Assembly (NCBI GenBank): GCA_049964535.1
Contig: JBMFXG010000003.1
Coordinates: forward strand, 1-38,124
Length of the DNA: 38,124 bases
Reading direction: 5' to 3'
From: JAJYZP01 sp049964535
Lineage (GTDB): Bacteria; Actinomycetota; Acidimicrobiia; Acidimicrobiales; Acidimicrobiaceae
Made by a program: the position numbers and the translations under genes. A model generated the notes under the pieces. The model did no database searches, had not been told where the DNA came from, and worked only from the letters and a program-made list of their open reading frames with translations. The number at the start of each line of letters is the position of its first letter. The stretch's first letter is position 1. Below, one piece after another: positions 1 through 8,380 of the stretch.

Positions 1-311
1 CGTCCGGCCCGGTCGTCCGACGGAGCGCTTGTCTCTCTTTCGTACCGCCAAACTCCAGTCACAGCGATGCTCTCCGTTTACTTGCTACGCCCCCATAAAC
101 ACCATGCACATCGAGAGACGCCTCAGTACCTCTGCCACAGTTATTGTCACCGGAGACGCACAGGAATGAAGTTGGCTCCTTTGGCGAGATGGTAGTCAGC
201 GACGGTACGACGCTCGTCGTGCAACGATCTCAGGGATCAAGGGATCGTTGATAGACGGCAAAAGGAAGAGTGACCTGCCTAGACCTTGCTCTCCTTCGAG
301 AAGCACCGAAT
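1..311. other. No gene seen, downstream of the flagellin operon
   Basis: I see no convincing reading frame on either strand here. The stretch lies beyond the last minus-strand flagellar gene and holds one hairpin, listed separately. A gene entering from the left edge cannot be excluded because the first bases are cut off by the window. Confidence 0.5.
222..250 (-). terminator. Hairpin after the fliC-fliD-fliS operon, possible terminator
   Basis: CAACGATC at 222-229 and GATCGTTG at 243-250 form a perfect 8-bp stem around a 13-nt loop, about 60 nt beyond the last stop codon of the operon. No T-run follows on the minus strand, so intrinsic termination is only a possibility. Confidence 0.35.
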
Positions 312-590
312 CTAGGCTCGTACGTCCACGAGTACAATGCGATCCGTCTCACCACGCGCGCGCGACTGCGACAGAACGCTCTGACAGACGTTCATCTGAT
401 CGCGCAGCTGAGCCGCTAGTCGTCCAGTTCGTTCCATCAGTCCCTGTGCCTTGGGTACGAGCACGTGCGGGATCAAGGAGGCCACGAGCGGCTGGTTGAA
501 CTCACCTGGCCACGGTCCCTGCCCAGCTAACGCTCGTTCGACAGCATCGAGATGGCGCTCATAGGAGTCTAAAATCTCACGCCACTCCAT
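312..590 (-). CDS. Small helical protein downstream of fliS, FliT-like by position
   Basis: This 92-residue product is mostly charged and helical and opens with MEWREILDSYERHL. I place the start at the ATG at 590 because it overlaps the fliS stop by 14 nt, as expected of a coupled operon gene; an upstream in-frame ATG at 644 would overlap fliS much more. There is no membrane segment or signal peptide. In many bacteria the gene after fliS encodes a FliT-type export chaperone of similar size. Only position and character support that here, since I recognise no family motif. It ends the fliC-fliD-fliS transcript and probably serves filament assembly or export. Confidence 0.6.
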   Translation of the reverse strand: MEWREILDSYERHLDAVERALAGQGPWPGEFNQPLVASLIPHVLVPKAQGLMERTGRLAAQLRDQMNVCQSVLSQSRARGETDRIVLVDVRA

Positions 591-978
591 GGATCTCGGT
601 CCCATCGGCCTCGAGCAGTCGTGCCGCTTCATGCCAGGTGACATGAAGCGGTCTGAGTACCAGCTCGGCGTTTTTCAGACGTTCTCGATCTTTCAAGAGA
701 TTCGCCTGCACGAGCTCGTTCAGCGCGTAGCCGTAGAGCTGATAGAGGTTGCGTGCGCCCTCCCAGATATCATCTCGAAGACTCACCATCATGAGGTGCA
801 CGATATCTTGGCCGTGACGCAGCGCCGTATGAACACCAAAGAGGTCACTCTCTTCAAAGCAGGCATGGGCCGCATCAAGGTCAACTATCAGTCGATCGAA
901 GAGCATGAGAAACCTCTTCGCCGGACTGGCAGAGTAGACGCTTTCTTCCTGATAGCGATGACGCGCGCGAGCGTACAT
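577..978 (-). CDS. fliS: FliS, flagellin export chaperone
   Basis: FliS binds the C-terminal helix of unfolded flagellin in the cytoplasm and prevents premature polymerisation before type III export. The 133-residue product has the family length and the typical all-helical pattern: a short N-terminal tail with a Tyr and the SASPAKRFLMLFDRLIVDL segment, which matches the family's P-x-x-L-x-x-x-L-Y-D-x-hydrophobic core, then three amphipathic helices. The start ATG has AAGGAG upstream in the 23-nt gap after fliD. The gene sits directly behind fliC and fliD, its usual place. The identification is secure. Confidence 0.93.
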   Translation of the reverse strand: MYARARHRYQEESVYSASPAKRFLMLFDRLIVDLDAAHACFEESDLFGVHTALRHGQDIVHLMMVSLRDDIWEGARNLYQLYGYALNELVQANLLKDRERLKNAELVLRPLHVTWHEAARLLEADGTEIHGVA

Positions 979-1001
979 GGTGACAGACTCCTTGGCGTTG
1001 T

Positions 1002-3584
1002 CTAGGGAAGTTTAGAGATTTGACCGCCGAGCCACTGGCTCGTGTTATTGAGTGTGGAGAGGTTGGCTTCAAGCGTGGAGTACTCCTGCGTGAGAAGCGT
1101 CTGCTCAGCAGCGATCATAGGCGTGTAGTTGTTATATTGTGCCTGTAGCGAACTCACCGTTGTATTCAACGAAGCAACGGTCTGGGTAACGCTCCCCGTC
1201 ACCGGGTCAACCGCCGCAGCAGAGAGGTTACCGAGGGCTCCCGCTATGCCGAGGCTGTAGTTGAAGGTCCCAAGCGACGTCGATGAGGTGATGCCAGATG
1301 CGGTAACGTTTACCGCAAAGCCCGCCATCGAAGTACCGGAAGAGAACGGGATGCTCAACAGCTGACCCTGCCCCGTGGCAGCCTGCCCATTAATCGTGCC
1401 AGCAACGTCTTGGCCTGTGAACGTAGCGGAGCCACTCGATCCTCCGAGACCGGTCTGACCGGCTCCGGTCGCAGATGACGTTGCGCTGAAGCTCTGCGCT
1501 GAGCCGTAGTTCGCACTGCTCACCACGAGTTGAGTCCCCCCTGACACCGTGAGTACCGATGCCGATAGCGACAGACCCGACGACGCGAACTGTTGGTTGA
1601 GACCGCTTGCAATCGAGTTCAAGCTCTCACCGGCAGTTGCAGCGTACGTAGCCGTCTGTGCCCCTTGTGTAAAGCTCAAGTTTTCATTCGCTGAGATCGA
1701 ACCGGTCGAGCTCACGCTACCCGTATCGGTTGCCTGCGTGGCGCTCTGCGTTATCACGATCGGATAGTTCCCCGCGGCCGTAGTATCTGGCGCATAGACC
1801 AACGAGGTCGAGCCCGCATAGGTCGAAGAGCTCGGGGTAAAGCTCCCCCCCTGTGAGAACATCTGAGCAACCCCAGTTGGATCGGATTGATAGGCATTCA
1901 CAAAAGTCGTTGGATCAAAACTAATGGTACCGGACTGCGTCAAGGAGACCCCAACGCTTCCTGCTCCAATCAAGCTTCCTGAGGAGACGAGCTGCGAGAT
2001 CGCGCTGTAGATCTGGTTGGTAATCCCATTGAGGTTGGCGTCACCCATCAGAGGCCCACCGGTTCCGGTGCTCTGGTTGTATCCCGCGTACTTGTTGATA
2101 TCGGAGAGTACCGTATTTGCGTCACTCAACATGGAGCTCACCGCAGTTGCCATGGCGTTCGCATCGGGGGATACTGTGACCGTGACCGGCGACGACCCAG
2201 GAGTTTGAGCAGAGATCAAGTTGATCGTCGTTCCTTGCATGAGGCCCGTCAAGGAGTTCGATGCCGAGTCAACGACGTATCCGCCCGAGCCGCCGACCTG
2301 AACCTCTGCATCTTGGGCAGCGGTAATGGTCTTGAAACCACCAAGAGCGGAGTTGAAGCCCGATGTGTCGATAGTAACTTGGCCTCCGACACCGGTCGTT
2401 GTAGAAGAGAGCTGCAAAAGATAGTTTCCTGAGGAGACCTGGACTGCAGACGCGTTGACGCCTGCATTGGCAGCGTTGATCGCCGAGACGACGTCAGCAA
2501 GCGTCCCTCCACTTGGAGAGATCTCACTTGCAGTGAAGGAACCGGTGGTCAAGCCTGTGGAGCCGATGCCCAGCGTCATGGAGCCACCACTAGAGTTCGA
2601 CACCGTGACCGAGGAGCCCGCGTTGACGTTATTGACGGTCGTCGATGTGCCGTCGAGCGAAACGGTTCCAGCGGTACCGGTCGATGCAGTGGACTGTGCG
2701 GCCAGTCCAAGGGAGGAGAGCGCATCGCCACCGGTGATCTGCAACGAGGCCCCCGACCCTAAGAGGGTCGTCCCGACTTGGAGCTGACCCTGTGCGTTCA
2801 CGCTCGCCTGTAGGAGCGGGGAGCCACCAGAGCTCGATGCTGTCTGGAGAGCACTGGCGAGCTGAGCGGGTGTGTAGGTTCCTGCAGCTATCGTAAAGGT
2901 CTGTGAGGTTCCATTGACGTTGGCGGTGACTTGATCGTTGACACCAGAGGTTATCGTGACGGATGACCCGAGCGCAGTTGACCCCAGTGCGGTTCCACCG
3001 GAGAGCGCACTCGTAACCGAGACGCTATGTTGCCCGAGCGAAAGGCCCGAGCCAGAAAGTGACGTCACTCCTTCGGCCGAAGCGGTTCCGGAGAGTAAGA
3101 ATGGAGCCGTGGCTACGACGGTCGACGTGGACGAGACCGTGGAGTTCGAGGCGAGCACCTGAGCCTGCGCGAGCTGTAGGACGTTGAACGATACCGAGCC
3201 AGTCTGAGCACCTGCAGCCGAGGTTGCCGTCGCTACCTGCGTGTTATTCGATTGGCCAGCAACCTGGTTCCAAAGCTGCGTTTGACTGAGATTGTCAGCT
3301 GCGCTCTGTAGGTTCGTCAGGTCGGCCGAGATCTGTTGATAGTCAGCGATGTTCGAGTTGATCGAGGTCATCTGAGACTTAATATTGGTCTGAGGGATCT
3401 CGTACGCCGTCATCAACGCCTGAATGATCTGCTGCGTATTGATCCCCGAGATCAGGCCATTCGTGGTAACGAGCGGACCCGATCCTGAGGTATTGACCGT
3501 TAGATTTCCAAAGAGCGATGTGCTACCAATACCTCCCGTACCAGTTGAGGACGTCGAGCTCGAGGTTGCGCCTATGCTACTCAT
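1002..3584 (-). CDS. fliD: FliD, flagellar hook-associated protein 2 (filament cap)
   Basis: FliD forms the distal cap under which flagellin subunits polymerise. Residues about 43-147 are a clear FliD N-terminal domain (GLISGINTQQIIQALM, then a coiled-coil heptad stretch). The last 60 residues are a matching coiled coil (NTTVSSLQAQYNNY and onward), which packs with the N-terminus in assembled caps. The 860-residue length is nearly twice the usual 450-500. The extra length is a Ser/Thr/Gly-rich middle of beta-type sequence, probably surface-exposed D2/D3 material. A GGGAG ribosome site precedes the ATG. It follows fliC after a hairpin and precedes fliS by 23 nt. Function is certain; the role of the enlarged middle is unknown. 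Confidence 0.95.
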   Translation of the reverse strand: MSSIGATSSSTSSTGTGGIGSTSLFGNLTVNTSGSGPLVTTNGLISGINTQQIIQALMTAYEIPQTNIKSQMTSINSNIADYQQISADLTNLQSAADNLSQTQLWNQVAGQSNNTQVATATSAAGAQTGSVSFNVLQLAQAQVLASNSTVSSTSTVVATAPFLLSGTASAEGVTSLSGSGLSLGQHSVSVTSALSGGTALGSTALGSSVTITSGVNDQVTANVNGTSQTFTIAAGTYTPAQLASALQTASSSGGSPLLQASVNAQGQLQVGTTLLGSGASLQITGGDALSSLGLAAQSTASTGTAGTVSLDGTSTTVNNVNAGSSVTVSNSSGGSMTLGIGSTGLTTGSFTASEISPSGGTLADVVSAINAANAGVNASAVQVSSGNYLLQLSSTTTGVGGQVTIDTSGFNSALGGFKTITAAQDAEVQVGGSGGYVVDSASNSLTGLMQGTTINLISAQTPGSSPVTVTVSPDANAMATAVSSMLSDANTVLSDINKYAGYNQSTGTGGPLMGDANLNGITNQIYSAISQLVSSGSLIGAGSVGVSLTQSGTISFDPTTFVNAYQSDPTGVAQMFSQGGSFTPSSSTYAGSTSLVYAPDTTAAGNYPIVITQSATQATDTGSVSSTGSISANENLSFTQGAQTATYAATAGESLNSIASGLNQQFASSGLSLSASVLTVSGGTQLVVSSANYGSAQSFSATSSATGAGQTGLGGSSGSATFTGQDVAGTINGQAATGQGQLLSIPFSSGTSMAGFAVNVTASGITSSTSLGTFNYSLGIAGALGNLSAAAVDPVTGSVTQTVASLNTTVSSLQAQYNNYTPMIAAEQTLLTQEYSTLEANLSTLNNTSQWLGGQISKLP

Positions 3585-3653
3585 TGATTCTCCCTACACC
3601 ATCTGCTCGCAGTACCCATATTGCAGCGAGCGCTTCTAACCCATGAGTGCGCC

Positions 3654-3694
3654 ATGAGGGATGGTTGGGCGTCTCCACCGCAACCATCCCTCAT
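3654..3694 (-). terminator. 14-bp perfect hairpin between fliC and fliD
   Basis: ATGAGGGATGGTTG at 3654-3667 is repeated as its exact reverse complement at 3681-3694, around a 13-nt loop. It begins 22 nt after the fliC stop codon. No T-run follows on the minus strand, so it may act as a partial terminator or as a 3' mRNA stabiliser rather than a full stop. Either would raise flagellin yield relative to FliD and FliS. Confidence 0.7.
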
Positions 3695-3715
3695 CAGCGT
3701 TGACACTACGTAGTA

Positions 3716-4549
3716 CTATGGAATGAGCTTGAGGAGCATCTGCGGCAGCGACTGGGCCTGCGACAACATAGCCACACCCGCCTGCATCAACACCTGCTGA
3801 GACGAGAACGATGTCATCGCCTGGGCCACATTCGTATCCACCAAGGTGGAGTAGGCAGACTGGACGTTCTGTTGTCCAACCGTGTCGTTGTTGATGATCG
3901 CCTGGATCTGGTTCTGCGCAGCACCGATGTTTGCCTCTGCACTCGCAACCGTTGAGATGGCACTCTGAACGAGCGACATAGCGGCCTGTGCAAAGGTCGT
4001 AGAGGTGATAGACGCAGATGCGCTACTGACACCCAGAGAGGCTGAGCTCATGCCTTGGATCGTCACGGTTAACTGATCGTTCGTGCTGTTGTACGCTCCG
4101 ACCTGGAAGACCTGTCCAGAGTACGTTCCATTCAGCAGCTGCGTTGATCCAAACTGAGTGCTGTTCGCAATCTGATCAAGCTGCGACTGCAGGGCTGCGA
4201 ACTCCTGCTGATCAGCGTTCTGTGACGTCGAAGACTGCGCACCTCCGTTGGCTGCAGTTGTTGCCAGCTGGTTCATTCGCTGTAAGATTGCGACCTGCTG
4301 GTTCATAGCGCCAGAAGCGATTTGAAGCACCGAAGTAGCATCTTGACCATTGGTGATTGCGACACCGAGACCGTTCGCTTGAACATTGAGACCTTGAGCG
4401 ATCACGTATCCAGAAGCGTTATCGGCGGCAGTTTGGATCTGCAGTCCTGACGAAAGCTGCGAGACCGTCTGCGCCATAGCATTACTCGTCGCATTCAAGT
4501 TGTTGTATGCGTCGATCGCCGAAATATTCGTGTTAATTGTGAGAGCCAT
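3716..4549 (-). CDS. fliC: Flagellin
   Basis: This is the structural subunit of the flagellar filament, 277 residues and therefore near the minimal size. The N-terminal D0/D1 part (INTNISAIDAYNNLNATSN and LSSGLQIQTAADNASG) and the C-terminal D1/D0 part (SAYSTLVDTNVAQAMTSFSS to MLLKLIP) are both clear, with only a short Ser/Thr-rich centre. It has no Cys. The start ATG has a near-perfect AAGGAGG. A sigma-28-type promoter lies about 80 nt upstream. The leader carries ANGGA motifs suggesting CsrA control, and fliW and csrA are both in this locus. A nearby glycosyltransferase may modify the Ser/Thr-rich centre (inference). Confidence 0.96.
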   Translation of the reverse strand: MALTINTNISAIDAYNNLNATSNAMAQTVSQLSSGLQIQTAADNASGYVIAQGLNVQANGLGVAITNGQDATSVLQIASGAMNQQVAILQRMNQLATTAANGGAQSSTSQNADQQEFAALQSQLDQIANSTQFGSTQLLNGTYSGQVFQVGAYNSTNDQLTVTIQGMSSASLGVSSASASITSTTFAQAAMSLVQSAISTVASAEANIGAAQNQIQAIINNDTVGQQNVQSAYSTLVDTNVAQAMTSFSSQQVLMQAGVAMLSQAQSLPQMLLKLIP

Positions 4550-4553
4550 TATT

Positions 4554-4589
4554 CCTCCTTGATCTCCCGACCAATCCGTTCATTTCCTT
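4554..4589 (-). promoter_or_regulatory. fliC leader: Shine-Dalgarno with three ANGGA (CsrA-type) motifs
   Basis: On the minus strand the leader shows AAGGA (4589-4585), ACGGA (4579-4575) and AAGGA (4560-4556). The last lies inside the Shine-Dalgarno AAGGAGG. CsrA dimers bind pairs of ANGGA and block translation, as in the Bacillus hag leader; FliW relieves this. The motifs are seen; the regulation is inferred. Confidence 0.6.
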
Positions 4590-4625
4590 ACATCGCTGAA
4601 CACCAGGGTCCCTCCGACGTAGAGT

Positions 4626-4653
4626 TCTTCGGTCCACGATCCCAAGAGCTTTA
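4626..4653 (-). promoter_or_regulatory. Sigma-28-type promoter of fliC
   Basis: On the minus strand TAAA (4653-4650), a 16-nt spacer and ACCGAAGA (4633-4626) match the flagellar sigma consensus TAAA-N15/16-GCCGATAA, with the core CCGA intact. This predicts a leader of about 70 nt before the fliC ATG. The spacer equals that of the stronger cheY promoter at 8781-8808. Confidence 0.65.
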
Positions 4654-4660
4654 GTGATTT

Positions 4661-5155
4661 CAGCAACTTCGGGAAGTGGTGTCACCAGGAAGCGGCGCAA
4701 CCGTCTACGACACGACGAACGAGCGGGGAATACTTTCTACGTCGTTGACCAAGAGCTCCACTCTTTATCGTCCTCCCCTGAGTGCCCATCCGATCGAACC
4801 ATCTCCATTGGTCGTCTCATAGCACGCTCGGCGTTAGCAACCAAGGCAGCGACTGCGTAGCGCTAACCGTCCCAAGGCGAGGGAACAGCCTTTCCGGACC
4901 CGCCTCCCACGCTCGTTAAACTCGAGTCAGCCCCCGCTCAAAATTAAGTCCTTCAGCCACAGCGGTTTCGGCAGCCATCGCAGTACTCACCTGTGTGCTC
5001 GGAGATCTACACCTCGGGGCTCACTCATGCCCTGCGGCTCATTCACGAGCTCTTGCGAACGCAGATCGCTCACTACCGTGAGAGTTCACAGGTACACGAT
5101 ACTTGCCGACGCGCAAGCGCTATCGTAAGAGTTGCCGGTGCCGAAGATCTCCGTG
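4661..5155. other. Intergenic stretch upstream of the fliC promoter
   Basis: About 495 bases lie between the fliC promoter and the end of the glycosyltransferase gene. Short open frames exist on both strands, but none has a ribosome site or a recognisable product. I find no strong hairpin or repeat. Confidence 0.5.
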
Positions 5156-7348
5156 TTACGAGACACCTGACAAGCTCGCACCCGCACCTGATTCCACGTC
5201 GCTCTCAGCAAAGTACTCTCGAAGCAACGCCAGAGCACGTGAACGCTCCGATTCAGGCCGACCCGCATCGGATGCAATCGCGCGAAGTGGACACGATCGA
5301 GCAAGACCGCGATCTCGCAGTCGAATCGACCATTTGAGCGCATCTTCGACCGAGAGGACTCTCGCTACCGTTGCCGCGACTGCCAGGCAGTGAAGGCTCT
5401 GCGGGTCCGCTTGAAACATAACGTCAACAACAGGTTCTGCTCGCTGAGGTCGGATCTGCAGGAGCTGAGCATACACAAGGCTTCTCTTCGACGACGGTAT
5501 GTAGTCGCAGAGTTCTCCATACGAACGAGCCGACCGATCCAAGACAAAAAGGAGAACGTCGAGATGGAAATCCATCCGTCCATCTGCAATCGAAGCCAAC
5601 AGTAAGTCGGCCGCTTCACTAAAACGCCCAAGCTCGGTAAGACAAACCGCCACATACGACGTACAACTCTCAGGTGAGATCTCCAGGCCAAACTCGTCCG
5701 CCTGCATCTCGGTAATCTTGAGAAACTCCGAAAGTGCAGACTCGCTATCCCCGACGACCTGAAAATAGCGAGCTCGATAGAATGCCACGTTATTACGAGG
5801 AACGTCGAGCCCTCCATACTCTTCCAAGAGCTCCTCCATAGCAGCGACCTCCCCCCCGGCGAGGAGTGCATCCATTGCGACTCGATATGCAAAGACCCTG
5901 AACGCATGGTTTCCTGCTTCTCGAGTCACCTGCCGAGCGAGCTCAAAGGCCCGTGAAAACTCACCTCCAAGCAGATAACTTCTCGCTGCGTTGATGTCTC
6001 GTTCCTCGGGGGAACCAAACTCCTCTCCTCGCTCCGCCAGGGCGAGGTTGCGAGTACTTTTGTTTTTCGCAACCATAAATTCTGTAAGGTATCCCTTATG
6101 CGAGATCTCGATAATGCTCGTCGTCTCCATCGTGGTCGTACGATCCCGGGCTCGAGTCCAAATCATCTCGTGGAGACTTCCATGCCAGGCGCCCTCGCTT
6201 CGTCGAAACAACCGAGCGGCACGATGGTATGTCGGAGTATCGAGACCAGAACCTACCTCGTTGCGTATTCGAATCCCATACGTCTCAACCTCGTCACTCT
6301 GTTCAAACAGATAACGCCGTAACTCGTCGCGATCTCCTCGCACTTCCTCGTCCGCATCGAGCCAGAGGATCCACTTTCCTCGGCAATGACTTAAGGCTTG
6401 ATTTCGGGCCCACGCAAAATTATCACGCCAAGGAATAACTTGAACCTTGGCCCCGAGCTCCTGAGCTATCGCCACGGTAGCGTCTTGACTTCCTGTATCG
6501 AAGAGTACCACCTCATCCACGAGCGCTTGCGCAGAACGAATCGCATCAGCGATGCAGTGTTCCTCGTCTTTTGCAATCATGCAGGCGCTCAGGAGTGGCC
6601 ATTGACCGTCAGTCTCGAGCGTTTGGCTCATCTTGCGTTCTGCCTCACACGTAACGACCTCGTCAAAGGCGACAATCGAGCCATGCGCCACCACCATTGG
6701 GCCTCTGCTCCGCAGTGATCGGTAGCAGCGTAGTTGCAGCCCATCTAGGTCATAGTGGTGGTCCACCGTTTCGCTTTGCAAAGCATGTGCGAGATCGCTT
6801 CGTGCGCAGGCGAAGACCCTTGACGAAACGTAGCGTTCCTGTGTCACGATGGAGCAGTGATCTCGCTCCCATCTCTGTGCAAAGCTACGGAGCTGTTCGG
6901 GGACGTTAATGTCGATCCCAACCGTCAAAAAGATCCTTTGAACACCGGCCACACTGGGCGATCTCGGTGCAACGATCACCGGGCGCTCCTGGCTACCGCT
7001 TACCGAGAGCGCATCAACGAGGCCGTCGATCCATCTCGGCTGCGGAACGAGGCCGTCATCTGTGAGCACTACCACCTCGTAGCGAGAGACTGACTCCACG
7101 ACCGATTCCAGTGATGCCGACGTTGCGATCTCCACCGTTGAAATACTGGACAGAAGTGTCAGACGGACAACCCCCGAGCCGTCGCTCTCGGCACTATTTC
7201 TGCGCACGATTACAATGTGGTCGCGCGGACCTTTGGTGCTCTGCAATCGGGGCATCAAGCGCGACATCCGTTGAGGATCGCTCTCAAGAACGATGATGGC
7301 CACCGGTTGACGAACAGTAGCGGGTGGTCGCCGTTTCGACTTCGCCAC
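5156..7348 (-). CDS. Family 2 glycosyltransferase with TPR-like C-terminus, probable flagellin glycosyltransferase
   Basis: A 730-residue cytoplasmic protein in three parts. Residues about 15-240 look like a degenerate GT-A domain. Residues about 250-400 are a clear GT2 domain (LSACMIAKDEEHCIADAI, FDTGSQDAT, then WLDADEE with the D331-x-D333 metal motif), of the kind that often carries a C-terminal helical repeat. Residues about 430-640 form helix pairs resembling TPRs. The GTG start lies 7 nt after the CheX-like gene and is preceded by AGGTCG. It is the last gene of the cheY-cheX operon and sits directly upstream of fliC, so glycosylation of flagellin Ser/Thr is the likely job. Donor sugar and acceptor are not visible from sequence. 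Confidence 0.8.
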   Translation of the reverse strand: MAKSKRRPPATVRQPVAIIVLESDPQRMSRLMPRLQSTKGPRDHIVIVRRNSAESDGSGVVRLTLLSSISTVEIATSASLESVVESVSRYEVVVLTDDGLVPQPRWIDGLVDALSVSGSQERPVIVAPRSPSVAGVQRIFLTVGIDINVPEQLRSFAQRWERDHCSIVTQERYVSSRVFACARSDLAHALQSETVDHHYDLDGLQLRCYRSLRSRGPMVVAHGSIVAFDEVVTCEAERKMSQTLETDGQWPLLSACMIAKDEEHCIADAIRSAQALVDEVVLFDTGSQDATVAIAQELGAKVQVIPWRDNFAWARNQALSHCRGKWILWLDADEEVRGDRDELRRYLFEQSDEVETYGIRIRNEVGSGLDTPTYHRAARLFRRSEGAWHGSLHEMIWTRARDRTTTMETTSIIEISHKGYLTEFMVAKNKSTRNLALAERGEEFGSPEERDINAARSYLLGGEFSRAFELARQVTREAGNHAFRVFAYRVAMDALLAGGEVAAMEELLEEYGGLDVPRNNVAFYRARYFQVVGDSESALSEFLKITEMQADEFGLEISPESCTSYVAVCLTELGRFSEAADLLLASIADGRMDFHLDVLLFVLDRSARSYGELCDYIPSSKRSLVYAQLLQIRPQRAEPVVDVMFQADPQSLHCLAVAATVARVLSVEDALKWSIRLRDRGLARSCPLRAIASDAGRPESERSRALALLREYFAESDVESGAGASLSGVS

Positions 7349-7355
7349 TGTCGAC

Positions 7356-7850
7356 CTAGCGAACGATCACGGCGAGACCACCGCCGCCATATCCGCCAGC
7401 GACAACGACTGAAATATCGAGCCGTTTGCTGGCGCTCTCCTCAAATGCGGCGACTTGATCTGCGCTCTCGCTGGTTGACGTTACTTCCTTCAGTCGAACG
7501 TGCTCCGCTCGTTGACGCTTATCGTTGAACATGGACGCGAAGATATTGAGTATCTCTCGATAGTTATCAAACATGGTCTCGGGAATCTCACCCTCGTCAT
7601 TCGCGTCTTCTACGGCGCCAGAAGGGATCATCGAAAGCGCCCCACCGGCTGCAGTTACGAGCTGTCGCTCCGTCCAGATGAGAGCCCGGAGGGCTCCCGA
7701 TTCGTCGAAGTAACCACCAACAACCCCCGCACCATGAACCTTGTCGCCAGGTGGTAAACGCTTGGCAGTAACGGTTCGGCCAAGGAGCGCACCGAGAACA
7801 TCTTCAACATCATCTGGTCGAGGAACCTGGATACTTTGAGCCTCGGACAT
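7356..7850 (-). CDS. CheC/CheX-like protein, divergent
   Basis: A 164-residue soluble protein. Residues 95-102 (DNYREILN) fit the CheC/CheX/FliY phosphatase signature D-x3-E-x2-N, with D95, E99 and N102. The Pro that should follow about 22 residues later is absent and the surrounding sequence is poorly conserved. It may dephosphorylate a CheY, or may have become a binding partner only. I use the ATG at 7850 because GGGGAG sits 8 nt before it; the in-frame GTG at 7856 is too close to that site. It lies 43 nt after cheX in the same operon, so the two could be paralogues. Membership of the family is plausible rather than sure. Confidence 0.6.
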   Translation of the reverse strand: MSEAQSIQVPRPDDVEDVLGALLGRTVTAKRLPPGDKVHGAGVVGGYFDESGALRALIWTERQLVTAAGGALSMIPSGAVEDANDEGEIPETMFDNYREILNIFASMFNDKRQRAEHVRLKEVTSTSESADQVAAFEESASKRLDISVVVAGGYGGGGLAVIVR

Positions 7851-7893
7851 ATGCACTACTCCCCTTTTTGCTAGCTACAACGATCGCCCGCTT

Positions 7894-8379
7894 CTAAGGC
7901 TGCGAGTGGGCGCGATGTTTCAATGCGACGAGATACGCAGTGACGCCTTCGACGACCACGGCTGCGTAACTCGAATCCTGCTCCGATGTAGGAGTAATCG
8001 GTCCTTCGAAAAAAGTTGGAAGGCCAAGCTTGAGACCGGCATCAAACTCAGACATTCGGCGCTTGACGCCACCGCCAATCATGTTGGCAATCTCGTTCAT
8101 AGCGTCGGCAACCTCAGGCTCATCGAGCGCTTCATCGTCCTCCATGAAGAGGAGTTTCTTAGCCAACGACTCACACCCGCTCCAAAGAGCGGCTACGCCG
8201 AATTCAAAGTTAAAGTGATCGCCAACGAGCGCAATGTAGGAGCCCGGGATACCACGAGGAAAGCGCTCTGGTGACGGCTCTAGAACCTCAATCTCTGAGC
8301 CCCATGTCGAAGTTGCGAGCTCTCGCAGAGCGTCGACCATAGCCTCCGACCACGTCAAGACGGTCTCCACCGACTCCAT
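7894..8379 (-). CDS. cheX: CheX-type CheY-P phosphatase
   Basis: CheX dephosphorylates CheY-P to reset the motor signal. The 161-residue product shows the signature in full: D92-x3-E96-x2-N99-x21-P121, within DAMNEIANMIGGGVKRRMS. This is followed by the hydrophobic strand and the Gly-rich turns expected of the CheC/CheX fold. The ATG lies 1 nt after the stop of the preceding cheY, with AGGAG upstream inside that gene, so the two are translationally coupled. The pairing of cheY with cheX suggests that this receiver is its main substrate. No cheZ is present in the window. Confidence 0.8.
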   Translation of the reverse strand: MESVETVLTWSEAMVDALRELATSTWGSEIEVLEPSPERFPRGIPGSYIALVGDHFNFEFGVAALWSGCESLAKKLLFMEDDEALDEPEVADAMNEIANMIGGGVKRRMSEFDAGLKLGLPTFFEGPITPTSEQDSSYAAVVVEGVTAYLVALKHRAHSQP

Positions 8380-8380
8380 C

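Noticed and set aside
120..240. ACGCACAGGAATGAAG resembling the start of a c-di-GMP-I riboswitch
   Set aside because: The second conserved block (GCAAAGCC-type) and the two paired arms are absent, and no gene starts directly downstream on the plus strand.
4993..5337. Open frame of 114 codons on the plus strand over the end of the glycosyltransferase gene
   Set aside because: It is largely antisense to a clear gene, has no ribosome site and its product is Arg/His/Ser-rich with no motif.
5365..5907. 180-codon minus-strand frame inside the glycosyltransferase
   Set aside because: It is an out-of-frame shadow of the TPR-like region, with no motif or ribosome site.
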